DNA of 64,000 bases from Candidatus Bathyarchaeota archaeon (lineage in GTDB: Archaea > Thermoproteota > Bathyarchaeia > Bathyarchaeales > SOJC01): positions 1 to 64,000 of the forward strand of contig JAOZHR010000002.1 in the NCBI GenBank assembly GCA_026014805.1, given 5' to 3'. The number at the start of each line of letters is the position of its first letter. The first letter of the stretch is position 1. A program made the position numbers and the translations under genes. This document shows positions 17,236-26,383 of the stretch, in pieces. The notes under the pieces were generated by a model. The model was not told the origin of the DNA and did no database searches. It saw nothing but the letters and a program-made list of their open reading frames with translations.

Positions 17236-17534
17236 ATTATGCCTTCTACATTATAGCCAATTGTATATCCAAACGTGTAATGACCTCACTCAATCCGTTG
17301 CCTATAACCTAGCAGAAATATGAAATCTATTCTATGAATTCTTGGTCAATAATTGTGGTGCAGGTGGAGATGATCCTCCACTTCATTTCCTTCCATTCAT
17401 TAACTGTTGGTTCTCTCTTTCTACGTCATTCACTTTTTTGCTATGATAAACAATTTATTGTATTTCAATTCCTCTTTGCTTAATGACTTTCTTCTTGCAG
17501 TACAGAGAATTTTAAATTTGCAGGTTTGAATTTG

Positions 17535-19433
17535 TTAAAGGTTTTCTATGACTTCCCTATGTTCCTTCGGGAGGGCATATAGAAAACTTGAGGGATTATA
17601 GAACTTCAAGCCTCGAGCTGGTTTACCCTTAAGTGCCTTGCAATAACACAGGAAAAGCTCTTGTCTAGCTCTTGTCATTGCTACATAGCATAATCGTCTT
17701 TGTTCATTAAGATCCTGCGTTGGGTTTGGGAAGATTCCCTCTTCTAAGCCTAGAAGAAATGCGACTTCGTATGTAAGCCCTTTTGAAGAATGCATGCTCA
17801 TTATAGTCACAGCTTCTTTTTCGTCTTCTGGTTCTGCAACCCCTCCCGCAAGATCGAGCCCTCGATTTCTATTTACCTCTCCCATAAAATCTTCAAGGTC
17901 CATTTCCTCTGTCAATGAAGCAGCGAACTTGTTTAAGCGGTCTACGGCACTCCCAGAGGCGCCGATTTCTTTTGCTATCATCTTTATTGTTTCGCTGACT
18001 CTCTGGTCTGACGACACATCCTCCATCTTTTGAATTCTGTTCACAAAACCCTCTATCGAATCCCGCCATCTCTGAAGCTTAGAATATTGATGAACGTTGA
18101 GCATTATTTCCCATAAGGAACATGAATGTTTCTCAGCCAAACGTCTAATAATCATTACTCCTCTCTTCCCAACACCCCGACCTGTGGGAGTGTCAACGCA
18201 TCTTCGAAGTGCCAGGTTATCTTCCTTATCTACTATGAGTCGAACATGAGCAAGAATGTTCAAGGTTATCTCGTTCGTGAAGAGCCTGCTTGGTCTCCAA
18301 TAAACTGTGTCTATTCCAACAATCCTCAGTTGTTCTCCTAGGAAATCAGCAAGTTTAATGACCTTGCACAAGATGACAATTTCTGAGGGTTTAAATTGAC
18401 CTTTTGAAATGCTGTTGCCAATCCAATTAGCAATCCAAATTCCTTCAGCTGTCCAGCTTTTGGAAACCACTATGTGGATAGGAGAACCATCTCCTTTGAC
18501 TGAATAGATAGGCTTGTATTGATATTGTGGATCTTTAGAAACAATGGCTTGGGCTCCTTCTAAGATATGGCCTGTACAACGGTGTGATTCCTCAAGAATT
18601 TCACCATGAGCACCGCTGAAGTCTTTCTTGAAACTTCGAATAATATTTGGGTCAGCACCTCGCCAGCCATAGATGCTTTGGTCATCATCACCTACGACAA
18701 AAAGACTATCTACATTTTGTGCAAGGATTTTGATAAACTGAAACTCTGCTTGATTGATGTCTTGGTATTCATCAACCAGCAGATGTCTAGTTTCGCTCTT
18801 GAAGTTGTTTTCACCAGACGATAGAGCTCCAACTGCTTTCATGATAAGCCCGTCTAACCCAATTGCATGGTTGAAGCTAAGGAGCTCCTCATAGCGTTCA
18901 AAAAGCTTCTTTAGATTTTTAGTTTGCTCATCAATACACAGAATGTGATTAGGGCCTTTGCAATTGGCCTTTAAGAGTCCGATGTCCCGTTGCAGCCTCT
19001 TTAGTTCCCTTGCCTTAACTTTGAGACCCAAGTCTAAGGCAGCGTCCATCAATAAAAGGCGAGTTTCCTCCCCTCCCAAAAGATATCTTTTGCTGGCATC
19101 TATATCGTTCATCACACGGAAAGCTTCTGCATGGAGCGTAGATGTCCTAGGCTGATTCTCTTCAAATCCTTCAAACTTTTCTAATCGTTCAGTCATTTCT
19201 CGGGTGGCTTTTCTGCTGAAAGTTATTGCCAGTATCTCTGCAGGGTTTACACCGCAACAATTAGTCAAAAATGCAGTTCGATGCGTTAAGACTTCAGTCT
19301 TCCCTGTTCCAGGACCTGCAAGAACAAGCAAAGGACCACCCTTGTGAATGACAACTTCTTTCTGTTTTGGGTAAAGTTTCTCAAATGGAATTGGCAAAGG
19401 GGCAACCTCCGTCTTCCATACTACGCACTTCAA
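17535..19433 (-). CDS. UvrD/Rep-family (SF1) DNA helicase
   Basis: A 632-aa superfamily 1A helicase. Motifs in order: Q-motif region KLYPKQKEVV, motif I LAGPGTGKTEVLTHR (about residue 40), motif Ia ILAITFSRKA, motif II VDEYQDINQAEFQ, motif III VGDDDQSIYGWRGADP, motif V TIMSMHSSKGLTYE, motif VI LCYVAMTRARQELFL. It should unwind DNA 3'-5' with ATP. There is no C-terminal RecB nuclease domain. It lies just downstream, on the same strand, of the MCM-tail-like protein, which suggests joint work in replication or repair. The start is TTG at 19433 by frame; no nearby ATG gives a complete Q-motif. Confidence 0.88.
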   Translation of the reverse strand: MKCVVWKTEVAPLPIPFEKLYPKQKEVVIHKGGPLLVLAGPGTGKTEVLTHRTAFLTNCCGVNPAEILAITFSRKATREMTERLEKFEGFEENQPRTSTLHAEAFRVMNDIDASKRYLLGGEETRLLLMDAALDLGLKVKARELKRLQRDIGLLKANCKGPNHILCIDEQTKNLKKLFERYEELLSFNHAIGLDGLIMKAVGALSSGENNFKSETRHLLVDEYQDINQAEFQFIKILAQNVDSLFVVGDDDQSIYGWRGADPNIIRSFKKDFSGAHGEILEESHRCTGHILEGAQAIVSKDPQYQYKPIYSVKGDGSPIHIVVSKSWTAEGIWIANWIGNSISKGQFKPSEIVILCKVIKLADFLGEQLRIVGIDTVYWRPSRLFTNEITLNILAHVRLIVDKEDNLALRRCVDTPTGRGVGKRGVMIIRRLAEKHSCSLWEIMLNVHQYSKLQRWRDSIEGFVNRIQKMEDVSSDQRVSETIKMIAKEIGASGSAVDRLNKFAASLTEEMDLEDFMGEVNRNRGLDLAGGVAEPEDEKEAVTIMSMHSSKGLTYEVAFLLGLEEGIFPNPTQDLNEQRRLCYVAMTRARQELFLCYCKALKGKPARGLKFYNPSSFLYALPKEHREVIENL

Positions 19434-19583
19434 TGATATTTTTCGTATTAATACTTTTCAAATAGAAGCACTTTAGAGTTGTTGGTACTGCTTGGAGAGA
19501 GGGTGTTGGAAAGCTTCACCTTTTCAGTCTTTGACCAAAGCGCGCGCTTTTGCTCTTCTTCCTTGCACTGGTTTGGAAATCGC

Positions 19584-21038
19584 CTAAGCTAGATCACGTG
19601 TTAATCTGTAGAATCCTTTGACAGGTTCATAGATTATACCATCTCTTAGACAGTCTTTTATTAAAACGTCAGTTTCCAAGGGAGATATCTCCGCCTCTCT
19701 AAGTATGTCTTCTTTACTTACACCTGGAAGTCGAGTCGATTGATATCTCCTTATGATTCTGATGATATCTCGGTATTTCACTCGCAAGGATGCCAGTGGT
19801 TTTTTCCCAACTAAGGGGTGCGCTAATAGATCTTCCCAGATCTCATATACGTAATTAAAGTTCCACTTGAAGTAATCTTCAAAAACTTCCGAAACCAAGT
19901 TGTGGTCTACAACGCTAATATTTTGAGCACGAGCATAAGCTAGACTTTTACGTATGACGGATGTAGGTCTAGCATTGTAATTGGCGTTCAGAAATCCGTA
20001 CTTTGTGAGGTGGTCAGGGTCTAGACCCCAACTTTCTGTAAGTTTCTCCAGACTATTCACAACATGGGTTAAGGACTTCTTGAAGTCTTTTACTACCGGA
20101 GTTTTCATATGGCTTACAATAATGTACTTGATAGCGTCGAATTGGTCCATGCTTGGTCTTTCACGGAGGATGGCTATTTCCTCAGGCACTACAGTGGGAA
20201 TATCGCTGAAACTACAGGGAGGATCCTCTATTGTAATTGGTCTATCTTTTTTGCTAAACAGTGAAAGGGAAGCTTCGCTGTAATCTTTTATGTATTTAGA
20301 GGTTCTATGAGTAAGGAATGCATCTGTAGTTCTGGATAAAGGTTTGTCGGCGTCTTCTGCAATATGAGTATATTTGTATCTCATTCCAAATTTTCCGAAT
20401 GGGGTTTCTATTGTGCAGAGTTTTCCTATATCTGTGGGGATGGCCCTTTTCAGTTCTCGAATCACGAGTCTAGGAATGCCAGATTTCGTTGAGTCATACA
20501 ATGTTAGGTTTACTCCACCAATGTTCTCGAAAAACATTGGTGTGCTAATAACGGTGAAAGCAAGAAAATCTTCTATTTGGGGCTCTAATCCTTCAATTCG
20601 AAAGGTCAAGTTTCTTTTGAAATCTCCAAAATTGAGAACGGTTTTTGGGATTCTGAAATCCGTTTTGGCATTTTTCCAACCGTCAACTTCTACTATTATA
20701 TGACCCTTGTACAAGGTTCCGTCAGTCTGCAGCCTATTCAGTCCAGCCCATCTCGTCGTTCCTGATACCGTAATATAAGAATTCTCCGTCGGCCTTCTCT
20801 CTGTGTTATTTACACACAAAAGGTGGATTTGATTCGAGAAAAGAGTAGGAACCAACGCAAACGATTTGTTGCTTATCCATTTCACGTAACCGCTGATCGT
20901 GATTCTCTCGTTTGCTTTCACTATGGAGAACTCGATGATCTTCTCGTGTTCAAACGGATCCCAGAGAGCCCCAAATTCACGTTTCCATAATCTAAGATTT
21001 GAGTGGTAAGGGGGCTTTTTCTTTGCTTCAACAAACAT
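19584..21038 (-). CDS. Unknown protein with OB-like N-terminus and MCM-type winged-helix C-terminus, no ATPase motifs
   Basis: A 484-aa protein. Residues 1-130 are beta-rich and may contain an OB fold (IVKANERITISGYVKWI, YITVSGTTRWAGL). The C-terminal 65 residues (VKYRDIIRIIRRYQSTRLPG through GIIYEPVKGFYRL) closely resemble the winged helix that ends archaeal MCM helicases. The preceding helical block (VIRKSLAYARAQNISVVDHN) resembles the post-AAA helices of MCM. No Walker A or B is seen in the middle. It could be a degenerate MCM, a replication accessory factor or a plasmid-type initiator. The neighbouring UvrD helicase supports a DNA role. No name is justified. Confidence 0.5.
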   Translation of the reverse strand: MFVEAKKKPPYHSNLRLWKREFGALWDPFEHEKIIEFSIVKANERITISGYVKWISNKSFALVPTLFSNQIHLLCVNNTERRPTENSYITVSGTTRWAGLNRLQTDGTLYKGHIIVEVDGWKNAKTDFRIPKTVLNFGDFKRNLTFRIEGLEPQIEDFLAFTVISTPMFFENIGGVNLTLYDSTKSGIPRLVIRELKRAIPTDIGKLCTIETPFGKFGMRYKYTHIAEDADKPLSRTTDAFLTHRTSKYIKDYSEASLSLFSKKDRPITIEDPPCSFSDIPTVVPEEIAILRERPSMDQFDAIKYIIVSHMKTPVVKDFKKSLTHVVNSLEKLTESWGLDPDHLTKYGFLNANYNARPTSVIRKSLAYARAQNISVVDHNLVSEVFEDYFKWNFNYVYEIWEDLLAHPLVGKKPLASLRVKYRDIIRIIRRYQSTRLPGVSKEDILREAEISPLETDVLIKDCLRDGIIYEPVKGFYRLTRDLA

Positions 21039-21426
21039 TTATTTACCTCTTAATGGCTGTTCACGTCAAACCTATTATTGCAGAGCAGATATAAGAACTG
21101 CAGTTTAAAAACTTAGATTGAAGAGTTTAAGAAAATTCGAGTTTACAGACAAAACAAAAATAAATTAATGAACCCTAAGGGACTCTTGGAGCAAGGTGAG
21201 GTCAAATGTCAAGGTTACCTAATACTGACAAAGATACGATACCCCTTATGAAGCGCTATAGAAAAAAAGGGTTTTGCAGGAGATATCTCTCCCTAGGGTC
21301 TTAAACCAAGCTAGATGACTACCTTGCGAAATGCCTAAGAAAAATGGGGACTAGTTTAAACCCTTCCAGAAGGACTCCAAATATGAATGGTTAAGAGAAG
21401 CTTAAAAGAGAAAGGGGGGTTGATGT
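21039..21426. other. Gene-poor intergenic region
   Basis: It separates the MCM-tail-like gene start from the 3' end of the thiolase/DUF35 operon. The only frame with a ribosome site is 21206-21304 on the plus strand (32 codons, MSRLPNTDKDTIPLMK and a basic Cys-containing tail), too short to support. It also contains GGAGATATCTC near 21278, resembling the start of the intergenic repeat family. Confidence 0.35.
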
Positions 21427-21900
21427 TTATTTCTGTGGCTTGAAGTATTTGATGTCGTTTATGTTTCCGGTTCTTTCAGCTTGCGGCTTAAACGCAGCTT
21501 CTACGTGCATGCCTATTTTGACTTCGCAGGGTTCTATCTCGCCGAGTTTATGGACAAGGCCGCCTTCTGCGTTGCCAAATTTTATCAAGGCGTATATTAC
21601 TGGTTCTTTCAGTTTGGCGCCATTAATGTCAACGTGGGCCACTGTGAACGTGTGCACTACGCCCTTTGTGCCTACATTTATCCACTCTGTGATTTTGTTG
21701 AAGCATTTTTCGCAGTAAATCCTTGGAGGCACAAAAATGTTGTCGCAACGTTTGCATTTGGCACCTAGGATTCTTCCGTTTTCTTTGATTTCCATGAAGA
21801 ATTTTTCGTTAGCTATGCCCAAAGTGTAAATGTGGTCTGTTTCCATGTGTCCGGGCCAATGGGTCATTCGTCTTACGTCAATAATTTTTTCTGTTGCCAT
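21427..21900 (-). CDS. DUF35-type zinc-ribbon/OB-fold protein (thiolase partner) B
   Basis: 157 aa from the ATG at 21900, which has a strong GGAGGG site; an upstream in-frame ATG would overlap the preceding gene by 112 bp. Zinc ribbon CKRCDNIFVPPRIYCEKCF (near residues 50-68) followed by an OB fold (VVHTFTVAHVDINGAKLKEP). DUF35 proteins bind acyl-CoA and pair with thiolase-fold partners, as in archaeal HMG-CoA synthesis and in the ChsH2-Ltp2 retro-aldolase. Last gene of a four-gene operon. About 40 percent alike by eye to the upstream DUF35 gene. Confidence 0.8.
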   Translation of the reverse strand: MATEKIIDVRRMTHWPGHMETDHIYTLGIANEKFFMEIKENGRILGAKCKRCDNIFVPPRIYCEKCFNKITEWINVGTKGVVHTFTVAHVDINGAKLKEPVIYALIKFGNAEGGLVHKLGEIEPCEVKIGMHVEAAFKPQAERTGNINDIKYFKPQK

Positions 21901-21902
21901 GT

Positions 21903-22421
21903 TTAGCCCTCCCTGAGGGGTCGGAAATACTTGATATCTGTGATTGCGCCAGTTCGTTCTTCTGGAGGCTTCCAGACAGCTTTGACTTTCATGCCGAACT
22001 TTATTTGTTTCCAATCGTCGATTTCACCTAGCAGGTGTAGTATTCCCATTCCTTTTGATGCCCCATGTAAATCAATGACTGCGACTAGTATTGGCTCCTT
22101 TATTCGGCTTGCGTCTCCTGCAACGTAGGAGGCTGACCAAGTGTTGATTGTGCCTGTATCCTTTACATATGTATATCCGTCGGTTGGCTTGAAGCATTGT
22201 TCACAGAAAGCTCTAGGAGGGACCATGGTCCGACCGCATTTCTTGCAGGTGGAGCCTACGATTTTGCCTTTTTTCATTCCTTCTAAGAATCGGCTCATTG
22301 CAACGCCTGCGCTCCACAAATACTTGATGTTAGGTTGATGCTTTACAGCTGGGATTTTGCCCTCTCTTATGTCGCTGCTTTTCAATGATTCGCCTGGAAA
22401 ATGCTTAATCTTTTCACTCAT
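21903..22421 (-). CDS. DUF35-type zinc-ribbon/OB-fold protein (thiolase partner) A
   Basis: 172 aa with an N-terminal helical extension, a zinc ribbon CKKCGRTMVPPRAFCEQCF (about residues 60-78) and an OB fold (INTWSASYVAGDASRIKEPI ... VKAVWKPPEERTGAITDIKYF). The final block is shared nearly unchanged with the next gene (KPQAERTGNINDIKYF), so the two are paralogues. Spacing is 6 bp from the thiolase upstream and 2 bp to the next DUF35 gene. Confidence 0.8.
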   Translation of the reverse strand: MSEKIKHFPGESLKSSDIREGKIPAVKHQPNIKYLWSAGVAMSRFLEGMKKGKIVGSTCKKCGRTMVPPRAFCEQCFKPTDGYTYVKDTGTINTWSASYVAGDASRIKEPILVAVIDLHGASKGMGILHLLGEIDDWKQIKFGMKVKAVWKPPEERTGAITDIKYFRPLREG

Positions 22422-22427
22422 GTTCTC

Positions 22428-23600
22428 TCAACTCCGCATTATTACGACGGAACCGTACTGCATTAGGTCACCCCAAGCCTGCGCTAATCCTGTTCTCGGA
22501 TCACCTTTCACTTGTCTTTTGCCGGCTTCGCCTCGCAGTTGCCAGAAGATTTCACAACATTTCATTGTACCAGCTGCAGCAATAGGATTGCCAACACCTA
22601 GTAAGCCGCCTGACGGGTTTATTGGCAAGTCTCCGTCTCTTTGAGTCACGCCGTCTACTGTCAGTTTCGCGGCTTGTCCTTTGCGGCAGAGCATCAAGCC
22701 TTCCATGTGATGCAGTTCTTTGTAGTCGAATGGGTCGTAGACCTCTGCGACATCAATTTCTTTCGGTGGGTTTTTGATTCCTGCCATCTTGTAAGCCATC
22801 TGAGCCGCACATTGCACGTACTTAGGATAGTAAAGGTCGCGGTTTGTCCAGAAGGTTGAGTCAATGCACCAGCCCACACCGTCAATCCAAACTGGGTTAT
22901 CCGTAAGTTTTTTGGCAACGTCTTCAGAAGCCAAAACTAACGCAGCTGCACCGTCGCTTGTCGGGCTGATATCAAGTCTCTGAACCGGCCAGCACAGAAC
23001 CTCTGAGTTAAGCACGTCTTCAACCGTGATGTTAGCGCCCAACTGCGCACATGGATGATCTAAAGCGTTACGTTTGTTCTTCACTGAAACCAGCGCAATT
23101 TCCTCCTTTGTTATGCCATGAACATGCATGTACCTATTCATTTCAAGAGCAAATATCCAAATCAACGTTACACCTAGCGGTCTGCTGTAGATCGGGTCAA
23201 AGATCGTTGTGAAGGCGTATGCTGGATGTGGATAACAAGAAGACATTTTCTCCTCTCCCACAACCAAGCAAGTGTCAAACTGACCTGAAGCAACATGCCA
23301 CCAACCAGCGTCAACCGCAAAGACTCCAGTTCCACCGCCAACAAACACTCTTGAGTAAGGTTTCCGCCACGCCCCTGCACCATCGGCCAAATATTCTCCC
23401 TTCATATGGACGCCGTCAAAAGCGTCTGGAGCTGTCCCCATGACGACACTTTGCATGTCCTTCAGCTCAAGCCCAGCCTGGTCCAAAGCCATCTTAGAGG
23501 CTTCCCAAGACAACTCTTTACCTGTTTCTTTCAAGTTTCGCCTAAACAACGTCATGCCTGCGCCTATAACTGCAACTCTTTTCTTTCCAAACATTTTCAT
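22428..23600 (-). CDS. Thiolase-fold protein lacking catalytic Cys and His (SCP-x/Ltp2-like), copy 2
   Basis: A 390-aa thiolase-superfamily protein: EIDVAEVYDPFDYKELHHME, NPSGGLLGVGNPIAAAGTMK and LVVGEEKM are family blocks. The nucleophile Cys of active thiolases falls on a Gly near residue 89 (FVGGGTGVFAVDAG), and the GHP His is Asn (GNPIA). It therefore cannot work by the Cys-acyl mechanism. Members with such changes paired with DUF35 proteins include Ltp2-ChsH2 aldolases that cleave acyl-CoA side chains. Role here: probably one half of a heteromeric acyl-CoA complex with the other thiolase-fold protein; substrate unknown. Confidence 0.78.
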   Translation of the reverse strand: MKMFGKKRVAVIGAGMTLFRRNLKETGKELSWEASKMALDQAGLELKDMQSVVMGTAPDAFDGVHMKGEYLADGAGAWRKPYSRVFVGGGTGVFAVDAGWWHVASGQFDTCLVVGEEKMSSCYPHPAYAFTTIFDPIYSRPLGVTLIWIFALEMNRYMHVHGITKEEIALVSVKNKRNALDHPCAQLGANITVEDVLNSEVLCWPVQRLDISPTSDGAAALVLASEDVAKKLTDNPVWIDGVGWCIDSTFWTNRDLYYPKYVQCAAQMAYKMAGIKNPPKEIDVAEVYDPFDYKELHHMEGLMLCRKGQAAKLTVDGVTQRDGDLPINPSGGLLGVGNPIAAAGTMKCCEIFWQLRGEAGKRQVKGDPRTGLAQAWGDLMQYGSVVIMRS

Positions 23601-23609
23601 TTTTCACCT

Positions 23610-24764
23610 CTAACAATTACTTAAAACCGCAACGGCACCAGTGGCTGTTGGAACTCCGCGCCACGATTGTGCTACCCCGACTTCCACATCTGCCAATTGC
23701 CTACTTCCTGCTTCTCCTCGGAGTTGCAGAACAACCTCCAGCAAACGTTGCAAGCCAGATGCCTCTAATGCCCAACCCATTCCCAGTGTTCCCCCTGAGG
23801 GGTTTATAGGAAGATAGCCATCAATCTGAGTTATGCCTTCTTCAGTTAGTTTACCTGCTTTACCAGTTCTACAGAGCTTAAGCGCTTCCATGTGCTGAAG
23901 TTCCTTGTAAGAAAATAGGTCGTCTACTTCGGCAAAGTCAACCTCTTTGCTCGGAGTATTTATTCCAGCCTTCTTGTACGCCATTTCCGCAGCGATTCGC
24001 GCATAAACTGCTTCACTCCAGCATCTGGTTTCTAGCGAAGGCGTCTCACATGCCCAGCCCACACCTCTCACCCAGACCGGGTTGTCGTTGAGTTTCGTGG
24101 CAACTTCATCTGACGCCAGCACCATTACGATGCCGCCATCTGCAGGTTGGCTAATATCAAGTCGATTCAAAGGATAAAAGTATGAATCAGAACGTAGTGC
24201 ATCTTCAATATCGACGTCTGCACCATAAGCGGCAAACGGGTTGCCCAGCGCGTTTCTTTTGTTCTTTGACACGACCATTGCACATTGTTCTTTAGTGCTG
24301 CCTGTCGTGTAGAGGAAGCGGTTCATTTCCATACCTGCAACGTAAAACGGGTGTCCTCCAAGCGGTCTATTAAGTATAGGGTCCATTGCAAATGAAACAA
24401 TATCATATAGAGTGAGTATGTCTGAAGGCTTGCCGTGTGATTCCAGCGCGACTACATCGAAGTATCCTGTTTTAATGAGCATGTAGGCCGTTGCCAACCC
24501 TATGATGCTGTCGCCTGAAACCGTAAACAAATGCCGCAGTACAGCGCCCATCTGATCTGGAACGAATTCGTCGAATATACTGAAGCCTTCCCAGTAGTCT
24601 TCAGCAACTGAAATGAAGGCGTCGATGTCTTTACGAGGACTAATGTTTCCAGCATCTTGATAAGCTCTTGTTGCAGCTTCGAACATCATTTCTTTGTAAG
24701 AAATGTCTGGCATAACCGACTTGAAACCTGTGCACCCGATACCAACAATAGCAACTTCTCCCAA
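23610..24764 (-). CDS. Thiolase-fold protein lacking catalytic Cys and His (SCP-x/Ltp2-like), copy 1
   Basis: A 384-aa paralogue of the next gene and first of the operon. Family blocks are RLDISQPADGGIVMVLAS, VDFAEVDDLFSYKELQHMEA and NPSGGTLGMGWALEASG. The nucleophile Cys position carries Ser (VSGDSIIGLATA) and the GHP motif is GWA. The Tyr of the FSYKEL block, shared with the second copy, is the kind of residue proposed to act in Ltp2 aldolases. There is a 9-bp gap to the second copy. Confidence 0.78.
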   Translation of the reverse strand: MGEVAIVGIGCTGFKSVMPDISYKEMMFEAATRAYQDAGNISPRKDIDAFISVAEDYWEGFSIFDEFVPDQMGAVLRHLFTVSGDSIIGLATAYMLIKTGYFDVVALESHGKPSDILTLYDIVSFAMDPILNRPLGGHPFYVAGMEMNRFLYTTGSTKEQCAMVVSKNKRNALGNPFAAYGADVDIEDALRSDSYFYPLNRLDISQPADGGIVMVLASDEVATKLNDNPVWVRGVGWACETPSLETRCWSEAVYARIAAEMAYKKAGINTPSKEVDFAEVDDLFSYKELQHMEALKLCRTGKAGKLTEEGITQIDGYLPINPSGGTLGMGWALEASGLQRLLEVVLQLRGEAGSRQLADVEVGVAQSWRGVPTATGAVAVLSNC

Positions 24765-24833
24765 ATTTTCACCTCATTTTTAATGAAAGGAATAGTTTAA
24801 TGGTAAGTCAATAAGTATAAGTTTTTTGCAGAC

Positions 24834-25181
24834 ATGTATGAGGCAGAAAAACTAGGAGAAAGATCCATGCACTTAGAAGAAATGAAGAAGAAAATAGAGG
24901 AACTAGTTTTGGAAAAAGGCTTCTACAACAAGCCTGAAGATATTCCAAAGAAGCTGCTTTTTGCTTTCGTAGAATTAGGTGAAGCAAGCGATGCTTGGAA
25001 AAAGGGTAAAAGCGAAGAGGAAATCGCTGAAGAACTAGCTGACGTAATATTCTACGTCCTAGACGCGAGTAGACTAGCTTGCCCCACGATTAATATGGAC
25101 GAAATGTTCCTCAAAAAGCTAGAGAAAAACAAAAGAAGAACATATCAATACGGCGAAGGACATCGACTGAAATGCAAGTAG
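24834..25181 (+). CDS. MazG-like nucleotide pyrophosphohydrolase
   Basis: A 115-aa all-alpha protein with the MazG acidic signature: ELGEASDAWKKG (ExxE-type) and EEIAEELADVIFYVLDAS (ExxxD). Such enzymes hydrolyse noncanonical or excess NTPs to NMP and pyrophosphate with Mg2+. Two starts are possible: ATG 24834, or ATG 24867 with GGAG upstream (MHLEEMKKK). It is divergent from the thiolase operon (69-bp gap). Confidence 0.8.
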   Translation: MYEAEKLGERSMHLEEMKKKIEELVLEKGFYNKPEDIPKKLLFAFVELGEASDAWKKGKSEEEIAEELADVIFYVLDASRLACPTINMDEMFLKKLEKNKRRTYQYGEGHRLKCK

Positions 25182-25297
25182 CGGATGCAGACAGAATGTT
25201 CAACTGTTCCCTAAACTAAGTGAAAGTATAGTTCAATCACGGAAAAACGCGCGCAAATGATTTAACTGGATAAGTTATTGAATCTAACGGTGGCAAC

Positions 25298-25912
25298 GTG
25301 TATATTTGGTTTTTCATCTGCGTATTAGGTGCGATTGCAATAGTACCACTTCATTTTTTGTCAGTTGAGCACTTAAAACTTGAAAAGAGATACGGAAAGG
25401 AGAAAGGAACCGGAATCGGAGAGATTCTTGGTCTAATTTCAGGATGGGGCTTTTTCCTTTTCTGGATAGGAATCTGGGTTTCGCCTCAACCTAGATTTGT
25501 TGTACCGATTCTTCAGAATCTGTTAATCACGGTACCACTATTCAATTCCCTTATTCCTTCTATTCACCTGATAGTTTGCATGATTTTCCTCTTGCCAGGC
25601 GCTTGGCTAGCAATCAATGGTGTAAAGGAGATAACCCTGAAAGCAGCAGAAATTCATCGAACAGAGAAACTTGTCACTGAAGGCGTCTATTCCGTTGTTA
25701 GACATCCACAATATCTTGGCGGGCTGCTAGCACATGTAGGAATTTCATTTCTATTATCTTCATTATATTCTCAGCTCTCTACTCCCTTGATGATTGTGCT
25801 TATTTATGTCATCTCATGGAAAGAGGAGAAAGAGCTGATCAGAGAATTTGGCGAAGAATATGAAGCGTATAAGAAAAAGGTGCCAATGATAATACCAAGA
25901 TTAAGAGGATGA
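25298..25912 (+). CDS. Isoprenylcysteine carboxyl methyltransferase (ICMT)-family membrane protein
   Basis: A 204-aa protein with four or five membrane helices and the ICMT/PEMT C-terminal signature TEGVYSVVRHPQYLGGLLAH ... EEKELIREFGEEYEAYKKKVP. The RHPxY and EE motifs bind SAM in this family. Likely a membrane methyltransferase acting on a lipid or prenylated substrate; a true isoprenylcysteine substrate is not expected in archaea. GTG start at 25298. Confidence 0.75.
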   Translation: MYIWFFICVLGAIAIVPLHFLSVEHLKLEKRYGKEKGTGIGEILGLISGWGFFLFWIGIWVSPQPRFVVPILQNLLITVPLFNSLIPSIHLIVCMIFLLPGAWLAINGVKEITLKAAEIHRTEKLVTEGVYSVVRHPQYLGGLLAHVGISFLLSSLYSQLSTPLMIVLIYVISWKEEKELIREFGEEYEAYKKKVPMIIPRLRG

Positions 25913-26067
25913 ACTTTCCCACCAGTATTTACGCGCGTGAGGATTGCACAGGCACGTAACGATTAAATGCATCAACTTAAGGTCAAAAGGCCGTCCAAAA
26001 CATTATGGGAGAAAAGGCGATATGTCATCAACTTAATAAAGATTTGAGGTCCTGAAGAAATCACTCC

Positions 26068-26087
26068 ATATTTATATATGTAAATAT
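26068..26087. promoter_or_regulatory. Candidate ArsR operator overlapping the TATA region
   Basis: A 20-bp imperfect palindrome, ATATTTATAT followed by ATGTAAATAT, with 9 of 10 positions matching between arms. It ends 13 bp before the arsR start and covers the AT-rich core promoter, where ArsR binding would block transcription until arsenite is present. The role is inferred from symmetry and position. Confidence 0.5.
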
Positions 26088-26100
26088 AACAATATTAATC

Positions 26101-26382
26101 ATGAAACAGGAAATTAAGTTGCTAAAGTCTCTAGCAGATGAAACAAGAATAAAAATAATTCAGTGCTTGTTGGATGAAGAAAAATGTGCATGTTCAATTG
26201 TGCCGAGCGTTAATAGAGCCCAACCTACTGTTTCTCACCATCTCAGAATTTTGGAAGAAGCGGGAGTACTAGAATCGAGAAGGGTTGGTATCAATATCTG
26301 GTATAAAATAAAGAGTAAAGAAACAAAAGAGATCATGAAAATTCTGAATATCAGAAAAATCAAAACTAAGGCGAAATGTTAG
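26101..26382 (+). CDS. arsR: ArsR-family arsenic-responsive repressor
   Basis: A 93-aa winged-helix protein. The metalloid-binding pair lies in EEKCACSIVP (Cys-x-Cys in helix 3, equivalent to ELCVCDL of ArsR), and the recognition helix is QPTVSHHLRILEEAGVLESRR. A further Cys ends the protein. It should repress its own operon and release on As(III)/Sb(III) binding. It is followed after 1 bp by acr3, which supports the assignment. Confidence 0.88.
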   Translation: MKQEIKLLKSLADETRIKIIQCLLDEEKCACSIVPSVNRAQPTVSHHLRILEEAGVLESRRVGINIWYKIKSKETKEIMKILNIRKIKTKAKC

Positions 26383-26383
26383 T

